A stretch of 64,000 nucleotides of DNA from Arenibacter algicola (GTDB taxonomy: Bacteria > Bacteroidota > Bacteroidia > Flavobacteriales > Flavobacteriaceae). The DNA lies in the NCBI RefSeq assembly GCF_018860365.1, contig NZ_JAHKPO010000031.1, forward strand, positions 62,001 through 126,000. The letters run 5' to 3'. Position numbers and translations under genes: made by a program. A model generated the notes under the pieces. It was not told the DNA's origin, made no database searches, and saw only the letters and a list, made by a program, of their open reading frames with translations. Shown one piece after another: positions 57,718 through 64,000 of this stretch; position 1 is the first letter of the stretch; every line of letters begins with the position of its first letter.

Positions 57718-58563
57718 ATGGGAATTAAATCAAAAGTACTTTTGTTTCTGGCGGCAACTATGTTTGTAGCTACTATTTCGGCACAAAGGTCCATTAGGAT
57801 AGGTTATGTGGATATGGAATATATCCTGGAGAATGTAGAGGAGTACAGGGAGGCCAATGAGCAATTGGCGGCCAAAGTGCAGAAATGGAAATTGGAGCTG
57901 GATAAGGAGAAGGGGATTATTGATCAGATGAAGAAGGATTTAATGGCGGAGAAAGTGCTGTTGACAGAGGAGTTGATTTCCGAGAGACAGGAAGAGATCC
58001 AAATTTTGGAAAAGGAGATGTTCGATTATCAACAGGATAGATTTGGTCCGGAAGGAGATCTGGTGCTTCAGAAAAGAAGATTGATACAGCCAATTCAGGA
58101 TCAGGTTTTCAATGAAGTGCAGAAAATTGGTGCAAATAAAAAATATGATTTTATTTTTGATAAATCGGCAGATGTTGTAATGTTGTATTCCGAGAAAAGA
58201 CACGATATTAGCGATCTTGTTTTGAGGGGGATTTCGAGGACTAGAAAAATAAGCGCACCTAAGAATAGGCAAAATGCAAGAAGTAGTTTCGAAGATATAG
58301 AGGATGAGGAAACGGAAGAAAATATAAGTGATGCTATTTTAGAGCGTCAGGAGAGGGCAAAGCAGGCGGAAGAGGCGAGGACCAAGACAGCAGAGGAAAA
58401 CCGGGCAGAACAGCTCAGGATTCGCGAAGAACGTAAAAAGGCGTACGAAGAAAGAAGGAAAAAGTTGTTGGAAGAAAGGGAGGCCAAAAGAAAGAAGGAA
58501 TTAGAGGAAAGAAATGGTAAAAATGACTCTGAGGAAGAGGATAGTACAAAGGACAATCAATAA
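57718..58563 (+). CDS. OmpH/Skp family periplasmic chaperone (long form)
   Basis: 281 aa. Signal peptide (about 1-23), an OmpH core (about 25-175) with IRIGYVDMEYILENVEEYREAN and a long coiled coil, then an unusual highly charged C-terminal tail (about 185-281; repeated REERKKAYEERRKK type text) absent from classic Skp. Skp-like trimers carry unfolded OMPs to BamA, which is just upstream. Confidence 0.9.
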   Translation: MGIKSKVLLFLAATMFVATISAQRSIRIGYVDMEYILENVEEYREANEQLAAKVQKWKLELDKEKGIIDQMKKDLMAEKVLLTEELISERQEEIQILEKEMFDYQQDRFGPEGDLVLQKRRLIQPIQDQVFNEVQKIGANKKYDFIFDKSADVVMLYSEKRHDISDLVLRGISRTRKISAPKNRQNARSSFEDIEDEETEENISDAILERQERAKQAEEARTKTAEENRAEQLRIREERKKAYEERRKKLLEEREAKRKKELEERNGKNDSEEEDSTKDNQ

Positions 58564-58639
58564 TATTAAATTAAGCTTAAACCAAATTACATTTATATAA
58601 CTAAATCTTTAAATTAACACTCAAACATTAATTAAAATC

Positions 58640-59149
58640 ATGAAACAAATTAAAAAAATAGCAGTAGCCATAGTTTTGTTCGTAGCAGCTACTAGTTTTG
58701 TTAATGCACAGGCAAAAATTGCACATATAGATGTACAGAAATTGTTGTCTGAAATGCCGGAGATGAAAGCAGCCGAAGCGGAACTTAAGAAATTACAGGA
58801 AACGTATAGGGCGGATATTGAAAGTTCCATGACCGAACTTCAAAATAAGTATACCCAATATAAAAATGAATCATCTTCAAAGTCTGAAGAAGAAAATCAG
58901 AAAAGAGCTTTGGAACTTCAAGGTTTTGAAAAAAATATTGGTGAGGCACAACAGACTGCCCAACAAGAATTACAAAAGAAACAAGGTGAGCTTTTAGGTC
59001 CTATCACAGAAAAGGCCAAAAAAGCTATCGAGTCTGTGGCGGCTGCCCAAGGAATAGACTACGTAATGGATGCTACCCAAGGTAGTGGGCTTATCGTAGC
59101 CAAGGGGAAGGATATTTTGCCAGAGGTCAAGAAGCAATTAGGTTTCTAA
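58640..59149 (+). CDS. OmpH/Skp family periplasmic chaperone (short form)
   Basis: 169 aa, the normal Skp length. Signal peptide (about 1-24; FVNAQ), AKIAHIDVQKLLSEMPEM head, coiled-coil arms, IDYVMDATQGSGLIVA end. A paralogue of the preceding gene, 76 bp apart, without its charged tail. Both should serve OMP transport to BamA. A strong terminator follows. Confidence 0.93.
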   Translation: MKQIKKIAVAIVLFVAATSFVNAQAKIAHIDVQKLLSEMPEMKAAEAELKKLQETYRADIESSMTELQNKYTQYKNESSSKSEEENQKRALELQGFEKNIGEAQQTAQQELQKKQGELLGPITEKAKKAIESVAAAQGIDYVMDATQGSGLIVAKGKDILPEVKKQLGF

Positions 59150-59169
59150 TCCAGCAATAAAATGTTTTA

Positions 59170-59199
59170 AAAAAAGCCATGCATTCGCATGGCTTTTTT
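59170..59199 (+). terminator. Terminator after the skp/ompH pair
   Basis: AAAAAAGCCATGC/GCATGGCTTTTTT with a 4-nt loop and T6 run, 20 bp after the stop codon. Confidence 0.93.
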
Positions 59200-59305
59200 C
59201 TTTGGTCATATTGTGGTTTAGGGTATTTGTAGATGGTAAACCGTTGGAATTACGTAAATGGCACTCCCAACAAACATCTCCTTGCGATGTTGCTAAGGAG
59301 ATTTA

Positions 59306-62300
59306 TTATTCCTCCGTTGCTATCTTTAGGGTCTCCAAATAGGCTACCAAATCCACTAAGTCCGTCTCCGGCATTATATTGGCCAAGCCTTCTGTCATTA
59401 ATGATTGTTCCAGGGCTTCCTGTTCTGCAATATCCTGCAATTCCACGGTCTTTTGGGCGCCTCCCATCATCTTTATGGTTATTTCATCCTCTGTCCTGCT
59501 TAAAATGTATCCGGTATAGGTTTTCCCATCTTTCATTTTAAAAGAGTAACCTTCAAAACCAAAATTGATTCCGGCACTGGGATATATAATATTGGAGTAT
59601 AAAAATTGCTTCGATAGTTTATTGCCTATATCCGACAATTCGGGTCCAAATTCAATTCCTGAGCCAGCAGCCAAGTGACAGGAACTGCAATAGGTGCTGT
59701 AAACTTCCATGCCGTGGGTAGCATTGCCCTTACGTTCTACCAATTTTGAAATGTCCAATGTTCCATCTCCTTGAGGGGTTAGGAATTTAGGGGCGTTGGT
59801 TCTGATCTCCTTGTTCCAACTGTTCATGAGTTTTAATACAGTAGTTGTTTTGTATTCTTCCGCCAATCTGTCCTCCTTAAGCATTTGGTATAGTTCTTCT
59901 TGCCCGGATCCGGTATTGCCCAGGGTTTCAATCATTTTTCTGGTAAGTGCATGGCCTAATTTCTTGGAGGTAATGTTCTCCTTTAGCATTGCAATGGCGG
60001 TTGGATTGGATATTCCATTTAGCCTTTCCAGTACGGCGATCTTGGAAGATTCAGGTTCCTGGGAATGAAGGAAGGTGTCGATCAATGTGGCGCCGTTATT
60101 ATTGAGTAAAAGGTTTGCGGCTTCCTTGCCAATATCTGTGTTGGACCCGTTGGCCAATACTCGAAACAAGGCCTCATTCTGGTTCTTTAACTCTAGGTTT
60201 TTGATTGTCATGATCCATTCTGGTGTTCCTTCAATTTTGGGAAGCACTTCTTTGACCATTTTAATATGTTTGGGTGAGCTATACACAAATTTGGCATCCA
60301 TTTGCCCAACTGCGTATCCCTGAATTTGGTTTTTAAGGGGGTGGTTCCTAGTCAGCATGTCCATTAGGTAATTGTCTTTATCGGGATGATCCTTAAAATC
60401 GAGGGCCCTAAAATAGGAAGCCAATTTGGTAGGCGGTACAGTTTGGTCTTTAATTAGGGATACCAACAGCGGAACCGATTCTAAGGCCCGGATACGCCAA
60501 ACTATTTCTTTTCCGGCCTCACTTTGCCAGTTATCTCCAACCCTGTTTCTCCAAGCGTTAAAATATAGCTCAGGGAATTTATCCGCCCCGATACCCAGTG
60601 CTTCCAAATACCATCTATCGCCAGCAGTATGTTGAGCGGCCAAATTGGCCCATTGCTCTGCTGCTGCTTCTGTGCCTATAAACCTTAGTGCAATAGCCGC
60701 TTCCCTTAGGACTTGTGGCGATTTATCATTTGCTAAGAGGGATAAGTATTTCTCCAGACTTTCTTTGCCTTTAAACCTTGCCATTCGGATGCCCTGCATT
60801 CTAAATTTGGGGTCTTCATCCGATAATGCCATTTCTATGTAGTCGTTGCTTTTGGAAGGAATATACAACCCAATCCACAATGCCCGGGCTTTGGCTATAC
60901 CTCCTTTGGTTGTTAATTTCGTTAAAAGGGGTTGGGCAGCTTCGCCCATGGAATGCAATTTTTGCCACGACTGATAAAAGAGGTCCATGTTTCCGGAAAG
61001 TAGTCCTTTAACCGCTCCATCCTCGGTCTTGGGGTCTATAGCAATAGCTTTATATTCCTGGCCAGTGGACAATCGGTAAATTCTTCCCCGTGCTATGTCT
61101 TCCGCCTTGTGCCCGCCAACGCCTCCATCATACCAATCGGAAATAAAAAGAGAGCCATCTGGCGCAATGGTAACATCGTCCGGTCTAAACCAATCATCTT
61201 TACTTTTTACCAGATTTTCAATTTTGGCCGTATAACCTGCCTTCGATTCGTCTACAATATAAGTACGAACTACATTATGGCCGGGTTCGGCGTGTATGGG
61301 ATGATTTTGAAATTTTTGTGGCAACATATAGTCTTCATATACAAGCATGCCGCAAGGGGATCCCGATCCGGTCTGAAGCATATTTGGGACGGTTCCCGGA
61401 TCGTTTAAATGCCAATGTCTTTTGGGGATGTCATTATCCCATCCCGTTCTTCTTTCTCTCCAGCTGGTACCTGTTAGCAAATCCTTATATCCATAATTGC
61501 CGTATTCCATAACATAGTTTATCCGCGTTCCCCGGTTACCATCATCGTCATTATCGGATTGCCATAAACCGCCATAGGAGTCAATGGCAATTTCATAAGG
61601 GTTTCTGAAATTATGCCCTAGGATTTCCAGATTGGTTCCGTCCATGTTCATTCTAAAGGCCATCCCTTCCCGGTAAGGCTTGCCATTGGCCACAATTTCC
61701 TGGCCGTGCAGGTCCATAACTACATCACTATTTTTGTCCAATAGTTGTTTGCCATTATTACCGAAGTTGAAATAAAGTCTGCCATCGGGACCAAAGACAA
61801 AAGCATGTACCCCATGATCGTGGTCTACGCCTTCTATGCCTTGGAACAGGATTTCTTTAGAATCCGGGAGATCATCCCCATCCTCATCCGTAAAGATAAA
61901 AACGTTGGGACTTACGGAGATGATTACTTTATTTCCCAGCACGGCTATGCCCAAGGCGGCATTGATGTCCTCTCCTTGGTAGAAAACCTTGGAAGTGTCC
62001 GCTTGGCCATCTCCATTGGTGTCCTCCAGTATTAAGATTCGATCTCCGCTATCGTTATATGTATTATCCGGATTGGCAAACAATCTGTAATTCCTAGCTT
62101 CACAAACCCATATTCTGCCTTTGGCATCTATAGCCATGTTGGTAGGGTTTGTGACCATAGGTTCCGAAGCAAATAGCCCAAGATTTAATCCTTCCGCTAC
62201 CTCCATTGAGGACAGGGCATATTCGGGATTTCTTTTATCCTGTTCTGAAAGCGATAGGAAATCGATATTGGTTTTTGGTTGGTCCTTGCAAGAGGAAAGG

Positions 62301-62356
62301 GAACCCAAGGTCATTATAATTGCTAAGGTTTTGTTGGCAATTTGGTTTTGAAGCAT
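59306..62356 (-). CDS. PVC-type cytochrome c lipoprotein with beta-propeller and HEAT repeats
   Basis: 1016 aa from ATG 62356 (MLQNQIANKT), which gives a lipoprotein signal peptide with LSSC; a 17-aa upstream extension was rejected. Order: beta-propeller of the glucose/sorbosone dehydrogenase-like type (about 40-430; AIDAKGRIWVCEARNYR, VTIAPDGSLFISDWYDGG), HEAT-like helices (about 480-860), and a cytochrome c domain with the heme site C-S-S-C-H at 890-894 and a later Met. Similar proteins are typical of Planctomycetes and occur in Bacteroidota. It is likely an envelope dehydrogenase or sugar oxidase passing electrons; the substrate is unknown. Confidence 0.9.
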   Translation of the reverse strand: MLQNQIANKTLAIIMTLGSLSSCKDQPKTNIDFLSLSEQDKRNPEYALSSMEVAEGLNLGLFASEPMVTNPTNMAIDAKGRIWVCEARNYRLFANPDNTYNDSGDRILILEDTNGDGQADTSKVFYQGEDINAALGIAVLGNKVIISVSPNVFIFTDEDGDDLPDSKEILFQGIEGVDHDHGVHAFVFGPDGRLYFNFGNNGKQLLDKNSDVVMDLHGQEIVANGKPYREGMAFRMNMDGTNLEILGHNFRNPYEIAIDSYGGLWQSDNDDDGNRGTRINYVMEYGNYGYKDLLTGTSWRERRTGWDNDIPKRHWHLNDPGTVPNMLQTGSGSPCGMLVYEDYMLPQKFQNHPIHAEPGHNVVRTYIVDESKAGYTAKIENLVKSKDDWFRPDDVTIAPDGSLFISDWYDGGVGGHKAEDIARGRIYRLSTGQEYKAIAIDPKTEDGAVKGLLSGNMDLFYQSWQKLHSMGEAAQPLLTKLTTKGGIAKARALWIGLYIPSKSNDYIEMALSDEDPKFRMQGIRMARFKGKESLEKYLSLLANDKSPQVLREAAIALRFIGTEAAAEQWANLAAQHTAGDRWYLEALGIGADKFPELYFNAWRNRVGDNWQSEAGKEIVWRIRALESVPLLVSLIKDQTVPPTKLASYFRALDFKDHPDKDNYLMDMLTRNHPLKNQIQGYAVGQMDAKFVYSSPKHIKMVKEVLPKIEGTPEWIMTIKNLELKNQNEALFRVLANGSNTDIGKEAANLLLNNNGATLIDTFLHSQEPESSKIAVLERLNGISNPTAIAMLKENITSKKLGHALTRKMIETLGNTGSGQEELYQMLKEDRLAEEYKTTTVLKLMNSWNKEIRTNAPKFLTPQGDGTLDISKLVERKGNATHGMEVYSTYCSSCHLAAGSGIEFGPELSDIGNKLSKQFLYSNIIYPSAGINFGFEGYSFKMKDGKTYTGYILSRTEDEITIKMMGGAQKTVELQDIAEQEALEQSLMTEGLANIMPETDLVDLVAYLETLKIATEE

Positions 62357-62689
62357 GTGAACGTTTTTGGTTGTTGCTCCACAATTTACCAAAAAAACCT
62401 GCATCATTTTAAAAATATGGGACTAGGCTATTGGGAAAATAGATATAAGCAGGCTGGCCAAAGATTCACTACATCAATGATGTTGCTTGTTGATGTTGGG
62501 GAGGGGCTTAATTGAACTTGACATCAAAATAATGAAAACAATGGAGGAAAAGCAGTATTTTAGTTAGCAGGATCAATTAGGGGAAATATCTGAAATGAGG
62601 TTTTTTTTGGAAGATATAAGGGTTATTCTTGCCTATAAATTGTTCTGAAATTCATGAATTATAATAGCAACTATTAACTTTTGAAATAG

Positions 62690-63853
62690 ATGAAAAAATT
62701 ATTCGGTCTTATTGCAATTTCATTTTTTGGTTTAATGGTCCATGGTCAGGATAGCATGTTGTGTGTTGGAAGTTATTGGACCGAGGATGAGGCAAATATT
62801 GTTATGAAAAAATTCGCCTCCGAATGGAACGACTTGGAATCCTGGGAACAAAGGGCCTTAAGAATTAAGAAGGGTATTATAGAGGGTATGCAATTGGACA
62901 AGATGCCGGAAATAACGGGTAATTTCAATCCCATTATTAGAAATACCAGGGTTATGGATGGTTATATTGTAGAAAATATTGCTATAGAGAGTTTTCCAGG
63001 TTTCTTTGTTACGGGCAACCTGTATAGGCCTATAAAAGAAAATAGCAAGTACGCGGCCATCCTGAGTCCGCATGGTCATATGAAGGATAAAAGGTATACG
63101 GATTACATTCAATGGCGTTGTGCTGCATTGGCCAGAATGGGGGCTGTAGTTTTTGCCTATGACATGGTGGGTTATGCGGAAAGTACCCAGGTAAACCATA
63201 AGATGCCGATAGCTTTGCTATTACAGACCTGGAATAGTAAACGGGTCTTGGAATATTTGCTTTCCAGGCCGGATGTGGATCCAGAACGTGTAGGGATGAC
63301 AGGTGCCTCTGGAGGCGGTACGCAAACCTTTGTTTTAACGGCTATAGATGATCGAATAAAAGTAGCGGCACCTGTGGTACAGGTTTCTGCCCACTTTTTT
63401 GGAGGATGTGTTTGTGAGAGTGGAATGCCAATACACAAAAGTGCCGACCACCAAACCAATAATGTGGAAATAGCTGCCCTTTGCGCCCCAAGACCTTTAT
63501 TGTTGGTGTCAGATGGTTCCGATTGGACGCGAAACACACCAAGAATAGAGTATCCTTACATACAAAAGGTATATGCGCTTTATAATGCCGAACACAAAGT
63601 GGAAAATGTTCATCTACCGGCCGAAAGGCACGATTACGGGTATAATAAAAGAACGGCTCTCTACAATTTTTTTGACCATCACCTAGATCTAAATACCGGC
63701 AAAATACCGTACGCTGAGGGTTATAAGGAAGATTTTGTTACTATTTTGCCCCCGGAAGATTTGATGGTTTTTAGCAAGGATAATCCTAGGCCCAAGAATG
63801 CCCTAGTGGGAGATGAGGCCGTTATGGCGTATTTGAAAATATCAGTAGATTAA
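62690..63853 (+). CDS. Secreted alpha/beta hydrolase, acetyl xylan esterase-like
   Basis: 387 aa. Signal peptide (about 1-19; MVHGQ). Catalytic Ser207 lies in GMTGASGGG, with an oxyanion region LSPHGHMKDKRYTDY, an acid within the C-terminal half and a His in ERHDYGYNKR. The GASGGG elbow is common in carbohydrate esterases and related peptidases. It is divergent from the cytochrome gene and 5 bp upstream of a sulfurtransferase. Substrate likely a carbohydrate ester, by inference only. Confidence 0.85.
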   Translation: MKKLFGLIAISFFGLMVHGQDSMLCVGSYWTEDEANIVMKKFASEWNDLESWEQRALRIKKGIIEGMQLDKMPEITGNFNPIIRNTRVMDGYIVENIAIESFPGFFVTGNLYRPIKENSKYAAILSPHGHMKDKRYTDYIQWRCAALARMGAVVFAYDMVGYAESTQVNHKMPIALLLQTWNSKRVLEYLLSRPDVDPERVGMTGASGGGTQTFVLTAIDDRIKVAAPVVQVSAHFFGGCVCESGMPIHKSADHQTNNVEIAALCAPRPLLLVSDGSDWTRNTPRIEYPYIQKVYALYNAEHKVENVHLPAERHDYGYNKRTALYNFFDHHLDLNTGKIPYAEGYKEDFVTILPPEDLMVFSKDNPRPKNALVGDEAVMAYLKISVD

Positions 63854-63858
63854 AATAT

Positions 63859-64000
63859 ATGGAAATGAATGGTATGATAGTGTCTGCCGCTTGGCTGAAT
63901 GAAAATTTGGAAATGCCCGAAATCATAATCTTGGATGCTCGTTTACGATATGATCCAGCATCTTCAGAATTAGATGACCTTAGGATAAAAGGAGCCCGTA
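63859..64000 (+). CDS. Sulfurtransferase (rhodanese family), N-terminal part, cut by window end
   Basis: 47 codons from ATG 63859. The start MNGMIVSAAWLNENLEMPEI and the ILDARLRYDPASSELDDLRIKGAR segment match the N-terminus of two-domain rhodanese or 3-mercaptopyruvate sulfurtransferases, where the ILDAR strand precedes the GA(R/H) turn. The catalytic Cys region is beyond the window. It follows the hydrolase by 5 bp and is probably in its operon. Confidence 0.75.
   Translation, partial: MEMNGMIVSAAWLNENLEMPEIIILDARLRYDPASSELDDLRIKGAR

Overview
The window is AT-rich and fits a marine member of Flavobacteriaceae (Bacteroidota), broadly Arenibacter/Maribacter/Zobellia-like. The evidence is type IX secretion (T9SS) components and type B sorted adhesins, PorP/SprF and OmpA partners, a LytTR two-component pair, the porG-uppS-bamA-skp cluster, carotenoid genes, promoters of the TTG-N17..20-TAnnTTTG type, and few Shine-Dalgarno sites. 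Genus is inference; family level is well supported. I saw no transposase, prophage, CRISPR array or rRNA.

Layout. 1-17.2 kb: the tail of a PorP/SprF gene, a secreted vWA protein, a TPR sensor kinase with its LytTR regulator, a gamma carbonic anhydrase, fabD, then two paralogous T9SS-sorted surface proteins (862 and 1531 aa) followed almost without gaps by a PorP/SprF and a TPR/beta-propeller/OmpA protein. 17.2-21.6 kb: small and unrelated minus-strand genes (Nramp-like transporter, SanA-like, CHRD-like lipoprotein, a 34-aa basic peptide, DUF1080). 21.6-30.1 kb: a degenerate repeat, tRNA-Leu(TAA) and tRNA-Gly(GCC), mutS, a SpoU methyltransferase, a folK-deoxynucleoside kinase fusion, sppA and a secreted alpha/beta hydrolase. 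30.2-36.2 kb: DUF5723-OmpA protein, queuosine precursor transporter, AsmA-like protein.

36.3-42.6 kb reads as a light-response island: a MerR/B12-binding regulator with the Wx9EH signature of CarH-type photoreceptors, a divergent four-domain fasciclin (FAS1) lipoprotein with an excellent promoter and an adjacent palindrome, crtB, crtZ and a photolyase. Phytoene desaturase and lycopene cyclase are absent, and the FAS1 lipoprotein sits where crtI is often found. Because some FAS1 proteins are known carotenoid binders, this is my best candidate for an undescribed system: a light-controlled surface carotenoid-binding lipoprotein.

42.8-51.6 kb: DUF2797, GH3-like and hydrolase-like genes, then tig-clpP-clpX with notable RNA hairpins, a YvlD-like membrane protein and pdxJ with an overlapping hydrolase. 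51.9-59.1 kb: a CBS protein, nadK, porG, uppS, bamA and two skp/ompH genes, joining envelope lipid carrier synthesis, outer-membrane protein assembly and T9SS. 59.3-64 kb: a large lipoprotein cytochrome of the PVC type, a secreted esterase-like hydrolase and the start of a sulfurtransferase.

Another strong sequence signal is recent repeat homogenisation: a 690-bp higher-order (dimeric) repeat in the giant adhesin and a 161-bp exact repeat in the FAS1 gene.
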